Shown: positions 41,165 through 51,209 of the stretch, in pieces
Layout of the letters: the number at the start of each line of letters is the position of its first letter
How positions within the stretch are numbered: position 1 is the stretch's first letter
Assembly (NCBI GenBank): GCA_003049465.1
Contig: PYSS01000121.1
Coordinates: forward strand, 34,992 to 98,991
From: Magnaporthiopsis rhizophila
Taxonomy: Eukaryota > Ascomycota > Sordariomycetes > Magnaporthales > Magnaporthaceae
Direction: 5' to 3'
DNA length: 64,000 bases
Made by a program: the position numbers and the translations under genes
The notes under the pieces: generated by a model
Database searches by the model: none
What the model was told of the DNA's origin: nothing
The model's input: the letters and a program-made list of their open reading frames with translations, nothing else

Positions 41165-41744
41165 TCCGACCAGGCCTCTCCTTCGACACGGCCCACGCAA
41201 TCCAAACCGAGCCAAACCGGCAAGTGGTGAAGGTCAACCACCATTACTCTTATTTCCTTTGTTTTCCATTAGCGATTTCTTCTTCTCGGCAGGCTGGGTC
41301 TAGCGTTGGCGCCATTGGCATCGGGTTCCCTGGGCGTCTTCTTTTCCTTGTTGGTGGATTTTTACCCGCGCGATTCTTCTATTCATCGCCAGCGCCTAGT
41401 CGCTTTTACATTTCCCGGTATTTTAGCCTGGGTTTTATGTCCCTTTTCATAGTTTTATTTCTTAGTCACCAGCATATAGTGTCATAAAATCAATAGATTG
41501 GCACTCTCACCTATCACCTTTTATGCTTCCGAGTGAGCCAAGCAGCCCGAACGCGCTGCACTTTGCTTTTTCGCAAACCACACTTCCCATAAATTCTGAT
41601 GGTGTCGGGGTTTGAGTGAGGGGTATGAGATGGGCCGGCCTTTTGTGGTCCGAAAAAAAGGGGCCAAACTGGGAAATACATGCTGCGGGCCGGGCGACTA
41701 GCTACTTGCGCGGTATATGATCTCACCATTCTCCATCAGTATTC
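41165..41744. other. Intergenic region
   Basis: 3' flank of the repeat gene and upstream flank of the 5S rRNA gene. The plus frame of the repeat gene's +1 shadow extends into it but is not a gene. Confidence 0.6.
41714..41720 (+). promoter_or_regulatory. TATA-like element upstream of the 5S rRNA gene
   Basis: TATATGA centred about 28 bp before the 5S start. Filamentous fungal 5S genes commonly carry a TATA-like element at this distance. Confidence 0.6.
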
Positions 41745-41865
41745 ACATACGACCACAGGGAGCAAGGAAAACACGGGATCCCGTCTGCTCTCCCCTAGTT
41801 AAGCCGCTGACCGCCGGACTAGTAGCTGGGTCGGTGACGACCAGCGAATCCCCGGTGTTGTATGT
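41745..41865 (+). rRNA. 5S ribosomal RNA gene (dispersed copy)
   Basis: About 121 nt beginning ACATACGACCACAGGG and ending GTGTTGTATGT; the two ends pair as helix I. Inside are GGAAAACACGGGATCCCGTC (loop A and helix II), GTTAAGCCGC (A box region), CTAGTAGCTGGGTCGGTGAC (intermediate element and C box) and CCAGCGAATCCCC. This is the standard fungal 5S order. A short T run follows at about 41873-41878 and may terminate Pol III. Single copies scattered among protein genes are usual in Pezizomycotina. Confidence 0.93.
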
Positions 41866-42101
41866 GATTTGGTTTTTTGTTTTTGTCTCCAAATGCCAAC
41901 ATGTTGCAAAAAGTGCAATCCCAGTATATTATAAGTAACTAGTATCAATGAACTGCTGCCCCGATCCCCTGAACGAACAAAATGTGCCAAGCTCCAAGCC
42001 TCGTTAGGATTGCACGCGTATTACCCATCCGATTTCGTATCCAAGAAGAGAACACCAAACGTCCATGAGAGGACGCAGACACAAAGATTTAAAACGCCAG
42101 C
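41866..42101. other. Short spacer after the 5S gene
   Basis: 3' flanks of the 5S gene and of the WSC protein gene. Nothing else seen. Confidence 0.6.
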
Positions 42102-44181
42102 TTAGGCGAAGAAGACAAGAGCCGCAGGCGCCAGAAGAGCAACCAGGGATCCCATGTTGGCGGCGATGGCACGGGCGCCGGCCGTGTAAACAGCCGCAGG
42201 GGCAGCCGCCGTCTTCTCGGCAACCACAGCGACGGTGTGCTCGGGGAGGACGGCGACGGTGTGCTCGGCGGGGGCGACGGGCTGGGCCTTGTAGATGACG
42301 CCGCCCTCGCACTTGGTGCAGGGGGCCTCGACCCAGCAGTCGCCGACGCACTTGGGGGCGGGCTCGGGGCGGCAGACGACCTTGTCGACGCAGGCGTCGC
42401 CGGCACAGCGGATGGGCCTCCAGGCCTCCTCGTCGGGCTTGCAGACCTCGCACACGCGCTCGTAGTAGACCTCGGCCTCGCACGCTCCCGGCAGGCAGGT
42501 CACGGGCACCATGACGTTGACGTTGACGCTGACGTTGTTGACGTTGGTGTTGGAGTTGGTGATGTTGTTGACGTTGTTGATGGTGACGCCGCTGCCCGTG
42601 GCGGCCGGCGGAGCGACCGTGGTGGTGGTGGTGATGCTGTCGTCGACGGGCACGAAGACGTAGACGGTCAGGAGCACGCCCACGGCCGGGGCCTGGCGGG
42701 CCTGGAGGTAGCGCTTGCTGAGCAGGAGGCGGCCGCCGCAGTTCTGGGCAGGGTTGCCGGGGCAGGGGGTGTCGCACGCAGAGTTGTCGACGGTGCTCAG
42801 AGCGGCGGCGTCGCCGTTGCCGCAGTAGCAGTCACTGTTGGAGAGAGCATTGATTAGTAACGGAAGCATGATGATGACAAGGTAAGTAACTGGGCCACAT
42901 ACGCTCCAAAGGCACCCGACAGAGTCTTGTTCTGACCCTGGCAGATGCCGGCGCAGACGTCGAGGCTGTTGTCGGCACGGGTGGCGGCAAGGACGAAAGG
43001 CGAGCTGCCAGCCGAGGGCGGCGGCGAGCTGACACATCCGGCGTACTTGTACTCGCCAATGCGGAGCGGGCCGGGCAGATGAGCATCGCCGGTGGGGACA
43101 GGGCCAAGGGTGGTGGTCGGGCTCGAGGTGTTGCTGTTGCCGCCAGTAGGGGAGTCGGTCGGCTCGCCAGTGGGCGCAGGGCCGTCGGTGTCGGTGGGAA
43201 CGGGCTCGTCGGTGCCGGTAGGGACAGGCTCATCAGTGCCGGTGGGAACGGGCTCATCGGTTCCAGTGGGGACGGGCTCGTCAGTGCCCGTGGGGACAGG
43301 CTCGTCGGTGCCAGACGGGGCCGGGTCGGTGGTGACGGTGCTGGGCGGCTCGACAGGGTTCGACAGGTAGGCCTGGACCCTCGTGACGAGGAAGTCGTTG
43401 ACGATGGGGTTGAACAGCGGCATGCCGTTGTTCGTCGGCGTGTTGCACACCTGCCTGACGTGGACGATGAGGTTCTGGGGCTGCTCGTCGAAGTTCTCGG
43501 GAACCACGAGCTCGACGCCGACGCTGCCGGTGCCGTACCGCGTGTCGTACTCGGTGGGCTTGGTGACAGAGCGAGGGGCAAGCTTGTCGCCCCACCACAG
43601 GGGCCGCGGGAAGGCCAGGTTGGTGGTGGTGCCCGGCTGCTTCACCGAGTCGTCGCCCCAGCTGGCCAGAACCCACATGCCACAGCCCGGGGCCGCGGTG
43701 TTGTCGGACGTGACGGTGCCACTGAGGTAGTGCGAGTCCACGTCCGAGGCCAGGAACTCAACCTTGATGCCAAAGGGAGCACCAACCGTCGCACCCGTCG
43801 GCCACGGCACCGGGATATCCACCTGCAGGAACCGCTGCTGAAGATCGAACGGCCCACCGTCGACCGGACTGGTGACCGGGTCCTTGCCCCTGCGATCCAT
43901 AACGCTAATCGCAGGGTAAAATAGATGCTGTGGTCAGCCTCGAACTTCAGGTCTCGAGCGGGCAGGATAGGGTTATGGGGTACTCACTAGACCTTGCCAC
44001 CGACACCGCGGCTGTCGTCGGCCCTGACGACCTTGCCAAAGCCAGGAGCACCCGCGGGCTCCAGCGTGAAGCTAGGGAGCAGTGAAAAGTCGGCATCGGC
44101 CTCGTTGAGGCCGACGGCGGCCGAGGCAAGCGAGCCCAGCGAGGCGAGGGCTAGCCCGTACGTTCCGAAAGAGGACCGCAT
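42102..44181 (-). CDS. WSC-domain, GPI-anchored cell-surface protein
   Basis: Three exons, 44181-43988, 43904-42903 and 42834-42102 (introns 83 and 68 bp), encode 642 aa. The signal peptide is about 1-21. An N-terminal beta-rich domain (about 30-290; DNTAAPGCGMWVLASWGDD, PRPLWWGDKLAPRS) has no family I can name. A repeat of TGTDEPVP follows, about five units, in a Thr/Pro linker. The WSC domain (IGEYKYAGCVSS, VCAGICQGQNKTLSGAFGA, DCYCGN, CPGNPAQNCGG) is split by the second intron. Then come an Asn/Val repeat (NNVNNITNSNTNVNNVSVNV), a Cys-rich segment (CEVC, CAGDAC, CTKC) and a hydrophobic GPI signal (MGSLVALLAPAALVFFA). WSC modules bind wall glycans or act in wall-stress sensing; no cytosolic tail is present, so it is not a classical WSC sensor. 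Intron 1 was chosen for its GTGAGT donor and for frame (GGKVYVMDR). Confidence 0.82.
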
Positions 44182-45009
44182 CGCAGCGAGTGGTTGATTC
44201 CGGGTTCAGGAAGGCAAGTTCTGGATAACAGGGGATGTGTGGGATTGGAAAGCTGGAAAGGGCAAAGTTCGACAGAGAGTGACAAGGGGTTAAAGAGTGA
44301 CTGAGGGGGCTAAAGAGTGACTGAGAAGGAAGTTCTCTTGATTGCTGGGAAGCCTGAGGAGAAGGGAAAAGGTTGAAGGATCGATGGGGGACGACGGCGC
44401 GATTTATATACACGAAATGGGCTCAAGCACCAGTGCCCAGATGGAGCAGCGATCGCCATCATTGCCATCGTGCCATCACTGGAAAGAAGCGCCTGCGTGC
44501 CTGCATCCGTCGGCACTCCGCGTCGCGGCTGTCTGGCCTGGTGTTTGTTTTCGTTCCTGTGGAAGTCGAGGAATGCTGTCTTGCCTCCGAGTTGGGCACT
44601 GGATTCGGTCGAGCCATGATGGCGGTGTCTCACCTGGGGAATCACGCCAATAGCGGGCGACAGCGCTCATTTCTTCACTGCCTTTGGAAATCTCGCTTGT
44701 TTCGTTGGGCGCAGGCAGCACATGCCAGAGGCACGTATTCGGGAGCAGAGTAATCTGGCGGAGCGGAGTCTGTGACGCCCTGTTGAATGTTGATCTGGAG
44801 AAAGGCGTGTTGGATGTGTTGGATACGTATTTGCTCTAGTGGGTAATGCTGCAATGGTTCATGCTCTCGCCCATCTACCTTCTGTCCAGTCTTATTTACC
44901 GCGGATTCCAACGAAATCGCTAGCCAGTCCAGGGCGAAATGCAGACCCCGATCCAATCTCCCACCCAGGGCTCCCTCGTGCACCACCCCACCCACATTCT
45001 TCTCTCCCT
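44182..45009. other. Intergenic region
   Basis: Promoter of the WSC gene, with short GAGTGACTGAG-type direct repeats near 44290-44325, and the 3' flank of the carboxypeptidase gene. No gene seen. Confidence 0.6.
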
Positions 45010-46278
45010 TCACTTCATGTTTTGCAGCAGGTAGCGGACGCCAGCAAAGGTCTCCTCGGCCGTGGGCACAATCTGTGAGGCTGGCAGCAGAAAGCCGTAG
45101 TTGCCCGTGTCGCGTAGCTCCTCGGTGAAGGTGTATTCGGCCTTGACCACGTCGTTGACGTAGTCGACGCTGCTGCCGGTGGCCTGGTAGATGGTGGTGC
45201 AGATGGGGCCGGCCTCGTACACGGTGCCGTGGACCTTTTGGATGGCAGCGACGGCACCCTTGGCCAGGGCCACCAGCTCGGTGCCGCGCTCGGGCTGCTC
45301 GGTGCAGGACCAGCCGTAAGGGGTCATAAACAGTTGCGAATATGAGTGGAAGTCGATGAAGAGCTTGAGGCCTTGGGCCTGCTTGACGGAGGCCAGCCAC
45401 GAGGCGAGCGCACGCGTCTCGGGGGCGTCGGCGGGGGCGGCGCCCTTGAAGTCTTCTGCGCACGGGTTGGTGGAGGCACCGCCCCTGACGTTCCACTTGT
45501 AGTCCCAGTTGCGGTTGATGTCATGGCCGCGGCAAGAAGAGCCGCCGGTGGACTGGCGGTTCTTGCGCCACAGGCGGTCGTTTGTCTGACTGTAGCTGAA
45601 ACCGTCCGGGTTGACGACGGGGAAGATGTAGAAGTCGTACTTGTCGACGAAAGCGGTGATTTCGGCAGACGAGCCGTAGCCCGAAGCCAGAGTCCAGGCG
45701 AGATACTCGACCGTCATGGTGCTGACCCACTCGCGGGCGTGCACGGTGCCGTGGAAGACGACGGCGGGCTTGGTGCCCTTGCCGGCGCTGCCAAAGATGT
45801 GGATGGCAGCCAGGTCTCGCCCTTCGAGCGACTTGCCAGCCGAGACCAGGGCCGTGTTTTTGGGGAAGGCGGCCTGGACGTCTTTGAGCCACTGCTGGTG
45901 CTCGGCGTAGGCGTGGTAGGACTGGAACCAGGTGCTGTTGGCCGAGCCAGCCGCGTACAGGCCGAACGAGGACTCCTCGGCGATGGCGGCGCCGAGGTCC
46001 TCGTGCATGGTGATCATGTCCAGGCCTGCCGTGCGGGCGCGGAACTGGTCCAGCTGGCCGGGGGCAACGACGATGTCGGCCATGGCGTTGCTACGCGGGG
46101 CGCCCTTCCAAGTGGCCAGCGAGAGGTCGCTCACGAGGGCGTTCACGCGGTCGACCTGGTCGCCGACCGCCACGCGAAAGACCTTGTAGCCATCATAGGA
46201 AACGGTGCGCGGTTCGACGACGGCGCCGCGAGCGCCTGTGGCGGCCAGCAGTGCCAAAGTGCTGAGCGAGAGGCGCAT
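45010..46278 (-). CDS. Secreted zinc carboxypeptidase, peptidase family M14A
   Basis: Single exon, 422 aa. The signal peptide is about 1-18. A propeptide (about 19-115; VSYDGYKVFRVAVGDQVDRV) precedes the catalytic domain, as in the CPA/MeCPA precursors. Zinc ligands are His180 and Glu183 (HAREW) and His311 (FIDFHSYSQLF). The general-base glutamate is Glu387 (FTEELRDTGNYGF). Arg and Tyr residues that bind the C-terminal carboxylate are in HDINRNWDYKW and in the late SSVDY segment. It removes C-terminal residues from peptides outside the cell. It lies in a stretch where most genes encode secreted proteins. Confidence 0.93.
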   Translation of the reverse strand: MRLSLSTLALLAATGARGAVVEPRTVSYDGYKVFRVAVGDQVDRVNALVSDLSLATWKGAPRSNAMADIVVAPGQLDQFRARTAGLDMITMHEDLGAAIAEESSFGLYAAGSANSTWFQSYHAYAEHQQWLKDVQAAFPKNTALVSAGKSLEGRDLAAIHIFGSAGKGTKPAVVFHGTVHAREWVSTMTVEYLAWTLASGYGSSAEITAFVDKYDFYIFPVVNPDGFSYSQTNDRLWRKNRQSTGGSSCRGHDINRNWDYKWNVRGGASTNPCAEDFKGAAPADAPETRALASWLASVKQAQGLKLFIDFHSYSQLFMTPYGWSCTEQPERGTELVALAKGAVAAIQKVHGTVYEAGPICTTIYQATGSSVDYVNDVVKAEYTFTEELRDTGNYGFLLPASQIVPTAEETFAGVRYLLQNMK

Positions 46279-46813
46279 TTCGGTGGTGGCTGGCTGGCGA
46301 CGGCTGGAATGTTTGGCTGAAGGCTGTGAACTCGGGGTGAGACTGGAAAAAAAAGGGGACGTGAGATTTCCAGCGCCTTGGGTGAGACAGCCAAGTCAGT
46401 CCGGCCTTGGCAGATTAGACAGAGGAGGGGGAGACGAACAAGACAAACAAAACGAAGCAAAACGAAACGAGGGCAGGCGTCCGATTTTCTCGTCTGACCT
46501 CGTCCGACGTTGACGGGTGGGTTCTCGGCGCTTACTTGGCCGAGGTTGGGCCCCCATTGCTGGCGACGCCAATCGGCAGCAGGAAAGGCCGCAGGGACGG
46601 CTTGTCGCATGTAGTTTATGCATCTTCATTTATTGGTCGTTACTGGGCTGTCGATGCTACCTGCCTCAAGTAGATGATCGCGGCCAGGTCAGTGGCCACT
46701 AGCAGCAACGAAGCGGGAAGTCGCAATCAGAGCTCTAGCCGCCGCTTTCGGACCTGCCTAATCCGTTCAACCACCCCGCGCCCCCACCTCCCACGTCATG
46801 GGCCTACAGTATC
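46279..46813. other. Intergenic region
   Basis: Promoter of the carboxypeptidase gene and 3' flank of the pyrophosphatase gene. No gene seen. Confidence 0.6.
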
Positions 46814-48284
46814 TCAAACCCATGCTCCCGGCACCTTGATCAGCGCAAATTTGTCGTCGAGGTAGTACCACTGCTCGTAGACGCCAGGCTTTATCGCTGC
46901 TGGCTTGATATCCGACTTTGCTGGAATGCCTAGTGCCTGCGTCGTTTGGTTCCTGCTGATGTAGCTGCGTTTAATGTCGGGCCGCGACGTCTGGTTGTAG
47001 TTGATCTTGTTGCTGTCCACCTCGCCCCTGATCAGCTCCAGCCAGGACTTGTGGCTCTTCTCGAGCACATCCCGCATCATCGTCACGTTCTGGTACGTCT
47101 CGCCGACGATGGGGATCACGCCGTCTCCGCGGGCCACCTTGTAGTACTGTTGATGGGGAGAGGTTAGCGTCCATAAAGGTGGCGAGCATAACGTGTGCGC
47201 GTACTGTGAACCAGTCTCTAAAAGCCTTTGCTGTGCCGGGTCGGTATTTCTCGACGTCTTGCCAAGCTGTTGATATTGCCGTCAGTTAGCTTGCAGTAGT
47301 TTGTAAAAACTAGGGCCATTTGTAACTTACAGTTGACAAGAGGCGCTAGAGGATCTTTGATATCGATTCCCATAATCTTCCAGTCCGTCTCTCCTCCCTG
47401 TCATGTTTGCGTATAAGTAATGTCGTCAGTCGCCTTTCTGCAGGAGCACTAGGCCGTCTTCCCTAAGGATGTTCACCTACGTCATTGGGTGCCAGGCCTC
47501 CCAGGATCTTGACCTGCTTTATCTGTCCAGTGTAGCCAGCACTGCGACAAAGTTAGTCTTGTTCTATCAGATCACGCAAATACCAACTTTAAAATTGTTT
47601 GCTCTTGTTACCCACTCTTGCCCAATGTCAAACAAGTCGACCGGATCGTTGTCCCCTTTGAAGCCCGTAAAGTCATGCTTGAAGTTGGGACTCTCCCATG
47701 TTTGAGGAATCGAGCCGTAGACGAACGGGTAGCTCTTGTGAGGCCACACGCTCTCGACATATCTCGGAGCTCCTCGGCGATCGTCGTGGAATATGGGATC
47801 TTTTCTTGTCAGGAGCGCGATTAAACGTATGGGAAACAAGGAAAACAAGGAAGATCACTCACTCAGGGGCTCGCTCCGCTTGATTTCGATTTTTCCATCC
47901 TGCCATCTAATTAATATTGCTGATTAGAAGAATAATTTTCCAAATGTGAAAGGCCGTCTAGTTTAAACCACAGCGGCTACCTCGGGATTTCAACTACAAA
48001 GTTGATGATCTGCTTGTTCAACTCGTCTGGCCACAGAGGAACGTCGTGCCAGAAGGAAATCGGCTGCCCGTTCTGCTCGAGCCAGATCCTCCAACCCTAA
48101 CGGAAGGCAGTAACAGCCGGGTTAATTTCAACCAACGAGGCATAAAAATTGCGATGTAGTGGCTCCTCAAACTCACCAGCGTATTCCGCCCGCCAACTTC
48201 ACGCAGGCTCAAAGCGCTGGGGTCGAAGGCCTGGGCAGCAACAAGCAGCGCCACCACCAAGGGGTAAAAGTAGCGGAGATGCAT
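46814..48284 (-). CDS. Secreted family I inorganic pyrophosphatase
   Basis: Eight exons: 48284-48177, 48096-47981, 47906-47859, 47804-47616, 47541-47481, 47397-47331, 47266-47205 and 47146-46814, giving 327 aa. All introns are GT-AG, 54-83 bp, and every junction keeps the frame. The signal peptide is about 1-19 (MHLRYFYPLVVALLVAAQAF). Family I marks follow: GQPISFWHDVPLW, FVVEIPRWQDGKIEI, YGSIPQTWE and the catalytic GDNDPVDLFDIGQ, then GQIKQVKILGGLAP, GETDWKIMGIDIKDP and YRPGTAKAFRDWF. It hydrolyses pyrophosphate to phosphate; the signal peptide puts it in the secretory path, unlike the cytosolic housekeeping enzyme. Possible N-glycosylation sites (NQTS, NQTT) occur in the C-terminal part. 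Exon 3 to 4 uses the donor GTGATC for frame, the least certain junction. Confidence 0.88.
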
Positions 48285-48906
48285 GGCAGGGGGGCAGTAT
48301 GGGTGTTCCGTTCGTGGGAAAATATCTGGACAACACCGACGCAAAAAAGGCAGCCGGTCCTTTCTGCAGCTGCCCCATTAAATACATCACGTCGAGCTCA
48401 GCTGCCAAGCTCAGCTTTCAACAGGCCGCCTTGGCATAAATACAATACTCCCCTGCTCCACGGCCCGGGTTGGTGCAAGCCCCAAGCCCCGCGAGGTCAC
48501 TGTGCCCAGGCGCACGCCAAGACGAAGCGCGGCCGGGCCGCCTCTGCCCTGCCAATGGAGGGAGCAAGCAACTCCACGTGTGCCACTGTCCTGATTGGCA
48601 GGGCCTAAGCTGCATGCTTTCCCAGCTTTGCAGCTTGATAGGAGATGGATGCGGTCTTGGCACGGCGCTAAATATGTTCTTGTCAGCCTCGATGTCAGCC
48701 TGCCTATTCTGGCTTAACCCTTGAGCTCGATGACGTATTTGGTCGTGGGCAGTCTTTTTCGTATCGGAAATTGGTTTTACTCCTGCAAATGTGAGGGCAC
48801 TGGCATTTGCTCCTGGTCAAAAACGGGGCGGATAATGGATATTAAGACATTTCCGCGAACGGCGGCGTCGTAATATTTGTTCACTACAACATCTACAGAG
48901 CACCCA
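48285..48906. other. Intergenic region
   Basis: Promoter of the pyrophosphatase gene and 3' flank of the aldo/keto reductase gene, both minus strand. No gene seen. Confidence 0.6.
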
Positions 48907-50005
48907 TCACAGCTCGACCGTGTCTATGTACTCCATCTCAAGCCCCGCAATCAGGCGGCTGCCCTTTACATTTGCAATGTCGACCTGGCGCCGGATCTGC
49001 TTCTCCTCGTCAGGGGTCAGGCTTATATGGACGGCGGCGACATTCTCTTCGAGGCACTTGACCCTTTTCGTTCCGGGGATCGGGATGATGTCGTCGCCTT
49101 GGGCAAGCAGCCAGGCCAGAGCGAGCTGGGCCGGAGTGCAGCCCTTGTCGCGGGCCATGGCCTCCAGCTTGGCGACAAGCTCGAGGTTATGGTGGAAGTT
49201 CTCCTCGCTGTACCGCGGCACGGCCAGGCGGATGTCGGTCGGGTCCAGGTCGGCGCGCGAGCGCACGGTGCCGGTCAAAAAGCCACGGCTTAGGGGCGAG
49301 TAGCACACGACCGACACGCCCAGCTCGCGGCAGGCCTGCAGCAGGTGGGTGCCCTCGGCGCCCTCGATAGCCAGGTCGAAAGGGTTGTACTCGACCTGGA
49401 CTGCGGCGATGGGGTGCACGGCGTGGGCGCGGCGCAGCGAGGTCGAGGAACAGTCGGAGATGCCGAGCTGCCGGACCTTGCCCTCGCGCACGAACTCGGC
49501 CATCACGGCCATGGTCTTTTCGATGGGCACCTTGGGGTCGAGGCGGTGGATGTAAAATAGGTCGATGTAATCGACGCCGAGGCGGCGCAGGCTGGATTCG
49601 CACGAGGCACGGCAATATTCGGGCGAGGTGTCGAACTCGAAGGTGCCGTCGGCCTTGGGGCGGATGGCAAACTTGGTAGCAAGGTAGATATCCTTGCGAC
49701 GCTCCGGGTGCAGACGGAACCACTTGCCAATCAGCTCTTCCGAGTCGCCGTATACGTCGGCGGTGTCCCAGTTGGTGGCGCCAATCTCCCAGGCACGGTC
49801 GAGGAAGGCGAGGCGCTGTTCGTCGGGTCTGCGTGGAAGGGGTGGACGCAAAGATTAGCGCGGACAGACAGAAAAGCCATGAGATGTGCACCCACAGTAT
49901 CGGGCCTGGGCCGAAGCCCAGGCTCATGGCGCCGAGGCCAATGGCGGCGACCTCGGGGCCATTCTTGCCCATTCGGCGCGTGGGGAGCTGGACTGGAGGG
50001 GCCAT
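48907..50005 (-). CDS. Aldo/keto reductase (AKR13-like)
   Basis: Two exons, 50005-49896 and 49828-48907, with a 67 bp intron, encode 343 aa. The start MAPPVQLPTRRMGKNGPEV leads straight into the first strand, and GLGAMSLGFG matches the family N-terminus. NWDTADVYGDSEELIG holds the catalytic Asp and Tyr, IYLATKF the Lys and FYIHRLD the His of the AKR tetrad. Late motifs for NADPH binding are YSPLSRGFLTG and DIIPIPGTKRVKCLEEN. It reduces aldehydes or ketones with NADPH in the cytosol; the substrate is unknown. The last residues (DTVEL) do not form a peroxisomal signal. Confidence 0.9.
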
Positions 50006-51209
50006 TGGTGTCTGCTGGAGGGCGTCAGGAGTCGAGGAGGAATGCGGCGTGTGTCGCTGGTGTCGCTATCTTCATTCCTCATCCAAGCAGCGGACATGGC
50101 TGCCATTTTATAGACGGAAACCGCGGCGCCCGGAGCTTGACCCACTGAGTAGGATGCGAGCCAGGAAAGCGAGAGGTGATGCTTGAATGCGACGAAGTCG
50201 CTGCTTTGGTGGTGCTTTCGTCGTCGGGAAATATGCACGCGCGGGGTTTAGAAGCAGCAGTCGATTTAACTCCAGCCGACTGCAGCAGATGGGGCGCTAA
50301 AACTGGCTGTGCTAGGTGGCGGGCCTCCACAAAAGCGGGGTGGCTGGTGGGCATCATTCAGGCACCCTGGGCTTCTCAAAATGGACATGAGCAAAGACAC
50401 GCGATACAATGAATGCTCCCTCAACGACGAGCAGCGGGACGCGTCTCCCAACTCTCCCTCGCCAGCCATGCCAGGCCCCGTGAGGATTTCGGGTTACCAG
50501 ATAATGACGGATGCCGTTTGTCGTGTCGCCATGCCCAGGGAGCACACCTCCTTTTCAACCCCCTGCTCATTTCCAGCCGGTGTTTTGTCTCCCCTCCTCC
50601 TTGGCATGTGTTACCGGGGATTTGTCGACTCGAGCCTTTGCACAACGCGCCAAGCTGCCTTGTCCAAGGCTATCACTGTGACCGCCCTGTCGATCCCACT
50701 TCGACCTAACACCAGCCTGAGAGGCCGGCCACGCACATGCTGCACGGCCTGGTGCTCTCTTGGGCTCTCCGCAAACCCAGCCCCTGAATAATTGCTACGC
50801 CAGACCCGGGGACGACAAACATGCTCTGTGCATCGCCAGTGCCCGGCAGCTGGCCCACGACATCACCGCCGTCCTCCACGAGCGGTGCCACCGACCTTGG
50901 GGTGCCGAAACCGGCTCGGCTCATGTGTTCCACTTTGCGACCCCTGAGGCGAACAAGATGACCCCTCAGCCGGGACGACCCCGAGCAAACAACAGGAGCA
51001 GTGGGCTGGCCAGGCAGAGCAATGACATCTTTTCGGTGTCTTGTGCGTGACGAGCATCCTGCTATATAGGCTCGACAGCAGGATGGCCTTCCTGGTTTTT
51101 CCCGTCGAGTGCCATCGAGGCATCTCTGCTTTCGGGTCTCTCGCTTCACTCGCTCCGACGGCCATTCTGTTTCCCGGCCCTATCCCCTCCCCTTCTCCGA
51201 GCCACGAAC
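50006..51209. promoter_or_regulatory. Divergent intergenic region, reductase / aspartic protease
   Basis: About 1.2 kb. A TATA-like CTATATAGG lies at about 51061-51068, 145 bp before the protease ATG. Several short frames are open but none looks like a gene. Confidence 0.5.

Noticed and set aside
40131..41303. 390-codon plus-strand frame overlapping the DESGG gene
   Set aside because: Open only because the repeat unit is a multiple of three; it has no signal peptide or start context comparable to the frame at 40085.
46814..48284. Scattered short minus-strand frames first taken for separate small genes
   Set aside because: They assemble in phase into one inorganic pyrophosphatase with eight exons.
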